Shown here: in pieces, positions 1-5,762 of the stretch | Position numbering within the stretch: the first letter of the stretch is position 1 | Layout of the letters: each line of letters opens with the position of its first letter | Origin: Chloroflexota bacterium | GTDB lineage: Bacteria > Chloroflexota > Dormibacteria > Dormibacterales > Dormibacteraceae | Length of the DNA stretch: 11,418 bases | Assembly: GCA_005880755.1 (NCBI GenBank) | Contig: VBGV01000141.1 | Span: 1 to 11,418, forward strand | Direction: 5' to 3' | Program-made: the position numbers and the translations under genes | Notes under the pieces: model-generated | Databases searched by the model: none | Seen by the model: the letters and a program-made list of their open reading frames with translations, nothing else | What the model was told of the DNA's origin: nothing

Positions 1-1
1 G

Positions 2-385
2 TGGCCCGAGTTTGAGCTGCTCATGCGGCTCCAGGTCTCCTCCGAGCACCCGCTCCAGATGAGCGAGATCGCGGCTCAGCTGGTGGGCAGCCCGAGCGGT
101 ACCACGCGCATCGCCGACCGGCTGGAGAAGGACGCGCTGATCGTGCGCGAGACGCCGCGTGAGAACCGGCGGATCGTCAGGGTCCAGCTGACCGACCGCG
201 GTCGCAAGGTGCTGGCCGAGGCGGATGAGGCCTTTCGGGTCATCCTCCAGGAAACCTTCGGCGACCACCTGACCGAGAGCGAGGTGACGGAGCTACGTCA
301 CTCGCTGCGCAAACTGCTCGAGCAGAACGGCGCCTGGCAGGAGGCTAGGTGCTCGCCTGGGCTCGCGCCTCCAAAAGCTTCCTGA
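2..385 (+). CDS. MarR-family transcriptional regulator, 5' end missing
   Basis: The frame is open from the left edge of the window, so the N-terminal dimerisation helix lies outside; 127 codons remain. The visible part is a winged-helix DNA-binding domain: a MSEIAAQL helix, a recognition helix around SGTTRIADRLEKD, then a wing with ENRRIVRVQLTDRG, the MarR equivalent of the usual D-R-R-x-x-x-V-x-L-T-x-x-G. A C-terminal amphipathic helix follows (LTESEVTELRHSLRKLLEQ), typical of the MarR dimer interface. MarR proteins are dimeric ligand- or redox-responsive repressors that often control a nearby efflux or detoxification gene. Its 3' end overlaps the convergent selenoprotein gene by about 40 bp, and its last 15 or so residues look unstructured. 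The target and ligand cannot be seen. Family assignment is firm; the function is inferred. Confidence 0.88.
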   Translation, partial: WPEFELLMRLQVSSEHPLQMSEIAAQLVGSPSGTTRIADRLEKDALIVRETPRENRRIVRVQLTDRGRKVLAEADEAFRVILQETFGDHLTESEVTELRHSLRKLLEQNGAWQEARCSPGLAPPKAS

Positions 386-1208
386 CGATCGGGCTCGGCA
401 CCTTCGGCTGCCACGACTTGTAGGCCTCGCGCAGCGGCACCGGCCACTCCGTATCGAAGTCGACGCGCGTCCCGCTCGACGCTGCACCGGCCAGCACGCG
501 CAGCGCCAGCTCGAGGACGCGTCGCTGCATGGCCTTGTCGTGCGGCATGCCGAAGGCGTGGCCGTATGGGAACTCCACGCCGACGATTCGCGGCGTTCGC
601 CGCTCCTCAGCGACCGCCGGCATCATCGTCACGACCACCGTCGGGATTCCGGCCGCCTCAATCCAGCGTGCCAGCACGGGCACGTTCGAGCAACAGTCGG
701 GTCAAGCTGGCGCGAGGATGAGGGCGTCCGCGCCCTGCTCGCGCAGATGCGCGGCGATCTCCGGTGCAGTCGTGTGACCCCAGTCCTCCAGACCGCGGTC
801 CTGGTAGCCCATCACCGCGACGTGGTCGACAACCGAACCGCCGACGACGCCTTCATCGACCAGCTCGGCGAGGCCGCGCAGCGGCAGAGCGATCTCGGGG
901 TCGGCGAGCATGTCCTCGGGGTTGATGTGCAGGTGCGCGAAGGCGAAGTCTTCGGGCCTGGCCGTCGCGGGGATCACGCGCCACGTCGGGTCGCCCCACT
1001 CGGGATTTGCGTCCTCGCGCTCGAGGTCGAACGTCGGCTGGCTCTCTTTCATGTAAACGCCTGCTGACGTCAGCAGCGCGATGCGCGACGCGGAGAGCCG
1101 CTTCTCGAACGGCGCCCACACCGGTGATTCTTCGCCTGGGAACGGACCGCGTCCCTCATAGAAAGGACGGAAGGATCGCGGCAGGAACCGGTAGCTGTCG
1201 ACGATCAT
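345..1208 (-). CDS. GrdB/PrdB-like selenoprotein (glycine/betaine/proline reductase B family), in-frame TGA read as Sec
   Basis: A standard gene caller would report two ORFs here, but they are in one frame separated only by a TGA at 702-704. Read through, they give one 287-residue protein with Sec at residue 169 in A-U-P-D-C-C. This is the position of the UxxC-type redox motif in the GrdB/PrdB family. The N-terminal half has family features: RIALLTSAGVYMK, a GDPTWRVIP segment, LHINPEDMLADPEIALPLRGLAELVDEG, and HVAVMGYQDRG before the motif. The part after the TGA (VLARWIEAAGIPTVVVTMMP) is the usual continuation. In clostridia these proteins are the selenoprotein subunits of glycine and D-proline reductases; shorter relatives in other bacteria have no known substrate. 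The start ATG overlaps the phzF-like stop as ATGA, so translation is coupled. The 3' end overlaps the convergent MarR gene. Family and read-through are well supported; the substrate is unknown. Confidence 0.85.
667..684 (-). promoter_or_regulatory. Candidate bacterial SECIS hairpin
   Basis: Starting 17 nt after the TGA of the selenoprotein gene, the mRNA can form a perfect 6-bp stem, CGUGCC with GGCACG, closing the loop CGUGCU. The apical loop lies 23 nt from the UGA and has a G in its first two positions. Published models of bacterial SECIS elements ask for a short stem-loop immediately downstream of UGA with a G at the start of the loop, and this fits. The hairpin lies in coding sequence, as bacterial SECIS elements must, and would recruit SelB. 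The stem is short, so the call rests on position as much as on stability. Confidence 0.6.
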
Positions 1209-2086
1209 TTCGCGAAGTCCGACAAGGAACCGCTCAGCACCGGCATCACCGAGCCGCCCACCTCGATGCGGCTCGGGATGTCGGCGTCATCGTCGTCGTA
1301 CGCCAGCTCGATGTGGACGAAGCTCTGGCGGCCCATCTTGGTGCCCTGCTCGCTGACGATCTCGACCTTCGGCGCCCGCTCGACGAGGCCGTACTTGACC
1401 GCGTACGCGCCGAGCGGCCCGCTCGCCGACCCGGTCGCCGGATCCTCCGCGATATCCAGCCCAAGGCAGCGGCTGTATAGGCGATCTCCGCCCACGCCCG
1501 CGAACAGGAAGACCGCCAGTGCGTTCTTCCCCGGCACCGACCCAAAAGCCGCCGCGTCGATCTCGGCCGCGTCGACCGCCGCCGCGTCTCGGAGAGCCAC
1601 GAACAGGAATGGGATGCCTGTGCTGACGATCTGGGCGGGGACGTTGCCAACGATGTCGGACTCACCGACGCCGATCGCCTTGGCGACCTGCGCGTGCGGA
1701 AACACCTCGCCGAATGTCAACGGTGGATGGGTCATCCAGAACATCGAGGCATCCCGCCGCACCGGTACGAGACCCACGTTCTCCTCGAGCGCGAACCCCT
1801 TCGCGTCTTTAGGCACCAACCCTTCGTCGGCGAGCACCCACGCGGTCCCAATCGTGGGATGGCCCGCGAACGGCATTTCCTTGTGAGGAGTGAAGATCCG
1901 GACCCTGGCGGCATTGGCGGGATCCTTTGGCGGGAGCACGAAGGTGGTCTCGGAGAAGTTCATCTCGCGCGCGATTCGCTGCATGAGCTTGATCGGCATG
2001 CCCTTGGCGTCCAGGACGACGGCAAGCTGGTTGCCCGAGAGCGGTTTTTCGGTGAAGACGTCGACGATCCGGATCTTTCGCGTCAT
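1205..2086 (-). CDS. PhzF-family isomerase/epimerase-like protein
   Basis: A 293-residue protein of typical PhzF length (about 260-300). Family motifs are in order: VDVFTEKPLSGNQLAVV near residues 8-24, the catalytic Glu in NFSETTF (E46), FAGHPTIGTAW with H76, and a DPATGSASGPLGAY segment about two thirds along. PhzF-fold enzymes are cytoplasmic and use the conserved Glu as general acid/base for a proton shift. Outside phenazine operons their substrates are mostly unknown, and there are no other phenazine genes here. The frame is open far upstream, but the ATG chosen gives the family N-terminus MTRKIRIVDVF and overlaps the thioesterase stop as ATGA. The longer frame is antisense or out-of-frame shadow. 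It overlaps the selenoprotein start in the same way, so the three genes are very probably one translationally coupled unit. Confidence 0.9.
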   Translation of the reverse strand: MTRKIRIVDVFTEKPLSGNQLAVVLDAKGMPIKLMQRIAREMNFSETTFVLPPKDPANAARVRIFTPHKEMPFAGHPTIGTAWVLADEGLVPKDAKGFALEENVGLVPVRRDASMFWMTHPPLTFGEVFPHAQVAKAIGVGESDIVGNVPAQIVSTGIPFLFVALRDAAAVDAAEIDAAAFGSVPGKNALAVFLFAGVGGDRLYSRCLGLDIAEDPATGSASGPLGAYAVKYGLVERAPKVEIVSEQGTKMGRQSFVHIELAYDDDDADIPSRIEVGGSVMPVLSGSLSDFAK

Positions 2087-2586
2087 TGCGCTGGAACGAT
2101 GAGGCATGTCGTTGTCCCATGCGCCAGAAGCTTGCCTGTGCTCACAGCGAGCAGCTTGCCCTCGGCCGTCGCGATGGTTCCTCCCCGATGGATCACCGTG
2201 CCTTCGCAGCGGACGCGTCCCGTGTCGAGCGTGATGGGGCGGACGAAGTTCGTCTTCACCTCGAGCGTGGTGTAGCGCTCGCCCACCTTCATCGTCGAGT
2301 GGACGGCGCATCCCATCGCCGAATCTAGGAGCGCCATCGCGAACCCGCCGTGGACGACACCGATCGGGTTGTACAGGTACTCCGCCGGCTCGCCCTCGAA
2401 GATGGCTTTGCCCTCTTCGACGTGCACGCCCGTGAAGCCCATCGTTTCGGCGATCGGCGGCGGCGGAAGCCGGCCCTCGAAAACTTCGCGCAGTGCCTCG
2501 AGGCCGCTCTTGCCGGCCGTGGCCTTGGGGATGGCGAATGGGTCCGCCCAGGTGATCGTCCGGCTGCGCTTCGTTTCGGTGTCCAT
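2083..2586 (-). CDS. PaaI-family hotdog thioesterase
   Basis: A 167-residue single hotdog-fold domain, with an N-terminal extension of about 40 residues. The diagnostic motif is clear: N73-P, then VVHGGFAMALLDSAMGCA with H79-G-G and the acidic residue D88 on the central hotdog helix. These correspond to the Asn, HGG and Asp/Glu of PaaI and YdiI-type acyl-CoA thioesterases. The strand VKTNFVRPITLDTGRVRCEGTVIHRGGTIATAEGKL is the typical second half. It probably hydrolyses an acyl-CoA or aryl-CoA thioester in the cytoplasm; the acyl group cannot be told from sequence. Its stop overlaps the phzF-like ATG, and its own start is 2 nt from the exporter stop. The operon therefore pairs an acyl-CoA enzyme with an isomerase and a selenoprotein. 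Confidence 0.88.
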   Translation of the reverse strand: MDTETKRSRTITWADPFAIPKATAGKSGLEALREVFEGRLPPPPIAETMGFTGVHVEEGKAIFEGEPAEYLYNPIGVVHGGFAMALLDSAMGCAVHSTMKVGERYTTLEVKTNFVRPITLDTGRVRCEGTVIHRGGTIATAEGKLLAVSTGKLLAHGTTTCLIVPAQ

Positions 2587-2588
2587 CC

Positions 2589-3209
2589 CTAACCTGAAAA
2601 GGCCGATATCGCGGCCAAAATTCCGAGCACCGCGATCGCCAGGCCGCTAAACGTGCTGATCCCGCGGACCACCGCGGGCGACAGGCGCGCGCGCAGCAGC
2701 GATGCCGCGAGCACAAGGATGCACCACCAGGCCGCCGAGCCGAGCAGCACGCCGGCGACCACCAGCGCCGGTCCGGCGAAGGAGCCGCCCGTGCCGAAGC
2801 CGAGCGTCGCGGCCAGCGCCGCGAACGAGATGATCGTCGCCGGGTTGGTGATCGTCAGCCCGAGCGTCGAGACGTAAGCCCAGGCGAGCCCGCGCCCTGT
2901 TGGGCTTGCCGCTGCCTCAACCTCCCGCCGTCGCTCGAACAGGATGCGAAGGCCGAACCCGACCAGGACCGCACCGCCCACCACCGCGAGCGGCCGCCGT
3001 CCACTGACGAACGCCGCGGTCAGGGCGGCGAGGCCGAAGGTCGCGATGGCGGCGTAGAAAGCGTCGGCGGTCGCGACTCCGAAGCCCGAGAACAGGCCGG
3101 CGAGGCGGCCCTGGAGGAGGGTGCGCCTAACGCAAAGAAAGAAGATCGGGCCGGGCGACGCGGCGATGGCAAAGCCCAGGACGAAGCCCCGGAGCAGCAG
3201 GCTGAACAC
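2589..3209 (-). CDS. LysE-family exporter (amino acid/metabolite efflux)
   Basis: A 206-residue hydrophobic protein of the usual LysE/RhtB length with about six membrane segments. The N-terminus, RGFVLGFAIAASPGPIFFLCVRRTLLQGR, carries the family hallmark: a first helix ending in SPGP followed by a basic loop. TITNPATIISFAALAATLG matches the conserved N-P-x-x-I/W segment of the fourth helix. LysE-type proteins export amino acids or related small molecules across the inner membrane. A GTG start is chosen because GAGGAG lies 5 nt upstream; the nearer ATG is in another frame and directly abuts the Shine-Dalgarno. It is the first gene of the four-gene operon and ends 2 nt before the thioesterase start. 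Substrate is unknown. Confidence 0.85.
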   Translation of the reverse strand: MFSLLLRGFVLGFAIAASPGPIFFLCVRRTLLQGRLAGLFSGFGVATADAFYAAIATFGLAALTAAFVSGRRPLAVVGGAVLVGFGLRILFERRREVEAAASPTGRGLAWAYVSTLGLTITNPATIISFAALAATLGFGTGGSFAGPALVVAGVLLGSAAWWCILVLAASLLRARLSPAVVRGISTFSGLAIAVLGILAAISAFSG

Positions 3210-3214
3210 CGCAT

Positions 3215-3237
3215 CTCCTCATGGCGAGGGCATTGTA
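3215..3237 (-). promoter_or_regulatory. Candidate -10 box and Shine-Dalgarno of the lysE-like operon
   Basis: On the minus strand TACAAT (3232-3237) is a 5/6 match to a -10 box and would start transcription around 3225. GAGGAG (3215-3220) is a good ribosome binding site 5 nt from the GTG. No recognisable -35 is seen at 16-18 bp; that position falls inside the dispersed repeat next door. The Shine-Dalgarno is convincing, the promoter only moderate. Confidence 0.4.
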
Positions 3238-3245
3238 TTAGTCGT

Positions 3246-3293
3246 CAGCCCCTCCGGCGCCTTCGGCGCCACCTCCCCATAAATGGGGAGGAG
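3246..3293 (-). repeat. Dispersed nested-hairpin repeat, copy A
   Basis: Read on the minus strand this 48-bp element has three parts. The first is a hairpin of CCTCCCC and GGGGAGG around ATTTAT, flanked by CT and TGGC. The second is a hairpin GGCGCC-GAA-GGCGCC. The last part is GGAGGGGCTG, whose GGAGGGG can also pair with an outer CCTCCCC. The first 26 bases are identical to copy B at 11227-11252 on the opposite strand. It lies between the divergent lysE-like and small membrane-protein genes. On the plus strand the AT-loop hairpin is followed by TTTTT and so looks like a terminator, but no plus-strand gene ends nearby. It resembles a REP-like intergenic element. Confidence 0.8.
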
Positions 3294-3307
3294 TTTTTGG
3301 TGTCATG

Positions 3308-3316
3308 TGGTATACC
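3308..3316 (+). promoter_or_regulatory. Candidate extended -10 of the small membrane protein gene
   Basis: TGG-TATACC is an extended -10 (TGn plus a TATAAT-like hexamer) ending 8 nt before the ATG at 3325. Transcription would begin at or next to the start codon. There is no Shine-Dalgarno in front of that ATG, so a leaderless message is likely. Confidence 0.4.
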
Positions 3317-3324
3317 CCGCCAGC

Positions 3325-3792
3325 ATGTTCACGGGCCGATGGAACTGGCTCATCCTTGCGTTTGCGGCGCCCATCGCCCTGATCCTCCTGCACCAGGCGT
3401 TCGCCACCACGTGGAGTAACAAGTGCGACCCCGGCAACGCGCAGTTCTACCTGATGAAGTACGACGAGGCGGCGAACTTTCACCCGCAGGGCCAGCTGTT
3501 CATGTGGGAGAACGATGGGCCCGACAACAGCTGGCTCTGCTCAGACGCGAGCCTGTCGGTTAGTCACGTCGGCGCCAACGTCAACGCGATGTTCGACGCG
3601 ACCCGTGCCGACATGAGCCGCGACGGCTGGGTGGGCGGCGAGATCTTCCTCAAGGACCAGGACTTCGTGGTGTTCGAGAAGGTGAAAGACGGGGTGAAGT
3701 TGAACGCCATCGTCAGGAAGCAGGCCTTCTGGGTCGAGGTGGACATGAATGTCCCCGGCCTCCACATGGGCGAGTTCGGATTCGGAAGTTGA
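3325..3792 (+). CDS. Small membrane-anchored or exported protein of unknown function
   Basis: A 155-residue protein I do not recognise. Residues 1-7 include one Arg, followed by a hydrophobic segment WLILAFAAPIALILL (about 8-22). This is either a signal anchor or an uncleaved signal peptide, so the remaining 130 or so residues are predicted outside the cytoplasm. Two cysteines (C34 and C72) in that part could form a disulfide. The rest is a mixed-polarity domain rich in Trp, Phe, Asp and Asn, without a recognisable motif. The frame runs 14 codons further upstream, but those codons fall in the dispersed repeat, so the ATG after the extended -10 is preferred. It is divergent from the lysE-like operon and has no partner gene. 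Confidence 0.75.
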   Translation: MFTGRWNWLILAFAAPIALILLHQAFATTWSNKCDPGNAQFYLMKYDEAANFHPQGQLFMWENDGPDNSWLCSDASLSVSHVGANVNAMFDATRADMSRDGWVGGEIFLKDQDFVVFEKVKDGVKLNAIVRKQAFWVEVDMNVPGLHMGEFGFGS

Positions 3793-3881
3793 CCGAACTC
3801 TGGTCCTGCCTACACCCTGGCCTTCCGCACCTAATGTCTCCGACAGCTGCAAATGTTCTGGATTTCCCGTAACTTTTTGCA

Positions 3882-4043
3882 ATGCCTAATGGGCGACCTA
3901 ATGCTGAGCTTCTGTTTGGGTCAGAGGTACTGCCCGAGTTGCTTCAGGTTGTCCTCAACGCGCCTGACAAGAGATTCGGTTGGACTGACCTGAATCGATC
4001 TCTGGCCGTCGCGAATCGCCTTATCGATAGCAAGTCAAGCTAG
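3882..4043 (+). pseudogene. 53-codon winged-helix remnant, nucleotidyltransferase-regulator type
   Basis: This short ORF (ATG to TAG) encodes NAELLFGSEVLPELLQVVLNAP followed by RFGWTDLNRSLAV. This resembles the first helices of winged-helix regulators of the 'LFGS...VLRLLL..P...F..REL' kind, often fused to or encoded beside minimal nucleotidyltransferases. The intact nucleotidyltransferase at 5755-6369 has the matching N-terminus. The recognition helix is degenerate (LAVANRLIDSKSS) and the frame stops before the wing. It is probably a decayed or truncated copy and is convergent with the antitoxin gene. A genuine small protein cannot be excluded. The 89 bases before it, back to the membrane-protein gene, show nothing recognisable. 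Confidence 0.35.
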
Positions 4044-4073
4044 AGGGGATACCCGACGACCGAGCTCCCAGTC

Positions 4074-4610
4074 CTATTCGGCCATGGTGCGCTTCTTGCT
4101 TCGTCTCGTACTTGCCGAAGTTTCCTTCTTTGCTGACGCATGACTCGCCGTACGAGCGGTGCGACGTGACGTGGCCATCGCGGCAGCCGGGATACGCCGT
4201 CGGGGAGCGACTTTGCTCCCCGGCAACGTGGCCGAGTCCTTCTCCTCCACCCGCCACGCCAACGCAGCGCCAGCGTTGATTCGGCGAGCTCCTAGAACAG
4301 TTCGAGGTGCGTTACCGGGAGCCGAGAAGGTAAGTCTCAAAGCGCCAGCGATTCGACTGAAAGTGTCTAGAGTCGGGCTCTTGCGCCCGCGCTCGATCTT
4401 GCTGATTTCTGTCTGAGCAACGCCAGCGTGCTCCGCAAGGGTCTGCTGCGTGAGGTTCAAGTCACGGCGTCTGGTGATGAGCGTGTTGATGAGCGCGTAC
4501 TTGATCTCTTTTGCGCGCAGGTCTCGGATTGCCTCGGGCCCCTCGGCCCTTGCGTCGGCCTCCAGTTCCCCATAAAAGTCCTCAAAGGAGTTACCTCGCC
4601 TAGCTGGCAT
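4074..4610 (-). CDS. XRE/Cro-type HTH antitoxin with a long basic tail
   Basis: A 178-residue protein. Residues 1-35 carry an acidic lead-in typical of HigA-like antitoxins (SFEDFYGELEADARAEG). Residues about 37-91 are a Cro/C1-type HTH: RRRDLNLTQQTLAEHAGVAQ, then TEISKIERGRKSPTLDTFSRIAGAL. The last 80 residues are unusual, becoming an Ala/Ser/Thr/Lys/Arg tail like histone H1 (TSRRTARTASHASAKKETSAS and SKKRTMAE). The ATG at 4610 is chosen because it lies 6 nt after a consensus -10, so the message would be leaderless; an upstream in-frame ATG lies inside the operator. The HigB/RelE-like toxin gene is directly upstream. The protein most likely binds the toxin and represses the locus through the inverted repeat in its own promoter. 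Confidence 0.83.
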   Translation of the reverse strand: MPARRGNSFEDFYGELEADARAEGPEAIRDLRAKEIKYALINTLITRRRDLNLTQQTLAEHAGVAQTEISKIERGRKSPTLDTFSRIAGALRLTFSAPGNAPRTVLGARRINAGAALAWRVEEKDSATLPGSKVAPRRRIPAAAMATSRRTARTASHASAKKETSASTRRSKKRTMAE

Positions 4611-4616
4611 GCCCGA

Positions 4617-4645
4617 ATTATATGAGCGATTGCTCATAATGTCAA
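4617..4645 (-). promoter_or_regulatory. Consensus promoter with inverted-repeat operator for the antitoxin gene
   Basis: On the minus strand TTGACA (4640-4645), a 17-bp spacer and TATAAT (4617-4622) make a perfect consensus sigma-70-type promoter. An inverted repeat with 7-bp arms, TATGAGC-GATT-GCTCATA (4621-4638), fills nearly the whole spacer and overlaps the -10. Any protein bound there would block polymerase. The -35 box also contains the toxin gene's TGA stop. The predicted start of transcription is the A of the antitoxin ATG. This allows extra antitoxin synthesis from inside the operon, with autorepression by the XRE protein. Confidence 0.8.
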
Positions 4646-4962
4646 TGGCGCCGACTTCGGCTCCAATCGGCAAGGCGAGCACGGGCTGACGCGATCTCCC
4701 TCTTCTGGCGGCGCGGCGACGGATCCCGACCCTTGTCATAGCCACCCAGCAAGAGGATCACCCGCTTGCCGTGAGCGTGGCAGAACACTCGTGCGAGAAG
4801 CGCCCCTTCGCGCAATCGGAACTCGAAAAGTCCCTCGCCGAGCTGCCGACCGAATTCGGTACCGGAGACTGCGATCCCTTGCTGTTGAAGGATGCCCCAC
4901 AACGCGGCGCCCACTGTTCTCCGACTCTCAGGTGATAGGTCGCGCAGGAGCCACTCGCGCAC
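4642..4962 (-). CDS. HigB/RelE-like (Gp49-type) toxin, N-terminal start unclear
   Basis: The C-terminal half is a clear Gp49/HigB-type RelE-superfamily toxin: LGEGLFEFRLREG, LLARVFCHAHGKRVILLLGGYDKG, then SPRRQKREIASARARLADW. These are the usual 'LGDGLWELR', 'YRVLY..GKRIVLLHGF.KK' and 'TP..EI..A..RL.DY' blocks. Members are mRNA interferases acting with the ribosome. The GTG used here is the only standard start, but family homology extends another 14 or so residues (RIEFYEDPTGSQPV), to about 5007. The upstream frame has no ATG, GTG or TTG before a stop at 5044. Removing one base from the CCCTTTCC run (5001-5008) would join a GTG at 5023 (VAGQWPF) to this frame. The gene is therefore either frameshifted, possibly inactivating the toxin, or starts at a rare codon. 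It stops 31 bp before the antitoxin ATG. Confidence 0.75.
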   Translation of the reverse strand: MREWLLRDLSPESRRTVGAALWGILQQQGIAVSGTEFGRQLGEGLFEFRLREGALLARVFCHAHGKRVILLLGGYDKGRDPSPRRQKREIASARARLADWSRSRRH

Positions 4963-5112
4963 CGGTTGGCTCCCAGTTGGGTCCTCATAGAACTCGATGC
5001 GGAAAGGGCCACTGACCGGCCACCGGCTAGCGGCAGCGAGAGCTCACGTTCAAGCATGAGCGGGATCACTCGCCTATCGTCAGCATCTAGTCTCCTGCCG
5101 GAGGGTTGACCT

Positions 5113-5628
5113 GTGTCCGGACCAGTTGTGTTGGTTGTTATGGGAGTGTCCGGATCGGGCAAAACGACTGTGGGCTCGATGCTCGCGCGCCGGTTGCGGT
5201 GCCCGTTCCATGAAGGGGATGACCTTCATCCTCAGGCCAACATTGACAAGATGAAAGCAGGCAATCCCCTCACGGACGCGGACCGCGGTCCGTGGCTGGA
5301 GCTGATCGCCGATTGGGTCGACCAGCAGCTAGATGCGGGTCAGAGCGGCATCATCACGTGCTCGGCGTTGAAGCGCATATATCGCGAAGTCATCGACCGG
5401 GGGCGGCGCGGAGTCGTTTTCATATTCCTCGATGGGCCGCAGAAAACCGTCGCTCTCCGACTCGCATCGCGCCACAGTCACTTCATGCCGCCTCAGCTCT
5501 TACAGAGCCAGTTCGAAGACCTGGAACCGCCGGCGCCCGACGAGCCCGCCATAAGGTTCGACGTCGATGCTCCGCCAGAGCAAATCGTCGACGAAGTCAT
5601 TGACAAGCTCGGGTTGAGGCCAGAGTGA
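5113..5628 (+). CDS. gntK: Gluconokinase (GntK/thermoresistant type)
   Basis: A 171-residue P-loop kinase of the exact GntK length. The Walker A loop is GVSGSGKTT (11-19). The sugar-binding segment CPFHEGDDLHPQANIDKMKAGNPLTD, followed by DRGPWL, is diagnostic for gluconate kinases. CSALKRIYREVI and the LASRHSHFMPPQLLQSQFEDLE lid region complete the family pattern. It phosphorylates D-gluconate to 6-phosphogluconate in the cytoplasm, feeding the pentose phosphate or Entner-Doudoroff route. The GTG start has GGAGGG 7 nt upstream. It stands alone with no gluconate transporter or GntR, divergent from the toxin and convergent with a HEPN gene that is cut off at its 3' end. That placement suggests it came in by recombination. 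Confidence 0.93.
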   Translation: MSGPVVLVVMGVSGSGKTTVGSMLARRLRCPFHEGDDLHPQANIDKMKAGNPLTDADRGPWLELIADWVDQQLDAGQSGIITCSALKRIYREVIDRGRRGVVFIFLDGPQKTVALRLASRHSHFMPPQLLQSQFEDLEPPAPDEPAIRFDVDAPPEQIVDEVIDKLGLRPE

Positions 5629-5762
5629 ACGGCATTTAGTAGCGCTGAGTCGTACCGTTTGCGTTCCAGTTCGGATTGGGCAGCTTTGACGAACTGGTCC
5701 GCCTTGTCAAGGTAGAGATGTGCCTCCGCTCGCCTAACTTCGGCCGTCTTGCCTCTAGGCAC
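5493..5762 (-). pseudogene. Truncated HEPN-domain gene (partner of the nucleotidyltransferase)
   Basis: The GTG at 5762 overlaps the nucleotidyltransferase stop by 8 bp. The first 46 residues read as the start of a HEPN domain: HLYLDKADQFVKAAQSELERKR then YDSALLNAVHS, matching 'Y..KAEEFL.AA...L..GRYD.A..NAVHA'. From about 5625 the frame runs antisense through the gluconokinase 3' end and stops at 5493, giving unrelated residues. The C-terminal HEPN half with the catalytic R-x4-6-H motif is missing, so the product cannot be an active RNase. In MNT/HEPN modules HEPN is the toxin and the nucleotidyltransferase its antidote; here the toxin half has been lost. The natural arrangement on this side is therefore broken, not just poorly called. 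Confidence 0.65.

Noticed and set aside
2087..2716. N-terminal extension of the phzF-like frame to 503 codons
   Set aside because: The extra part is out-of-frame shadow of the thioesterase and LysE-like genes, and PhzF homology begins exactly at the ATGA-coupled ATG.
3274..3298. Rho-independent terminator (hairpin plus TTTTT) on the plus strand
   Set aside because: No plus-strand gene ends upstream, and the hairpin is part of the dispersed repeat; copy B lacks the T-run.
4758..5162. 134-codon minus-strand frame overlapping the toxin and the gntK start
   Set aside because: It has no family features, and its codons are the shadow of the toxin frame; the toxin frame carries the HigB-type motifs.
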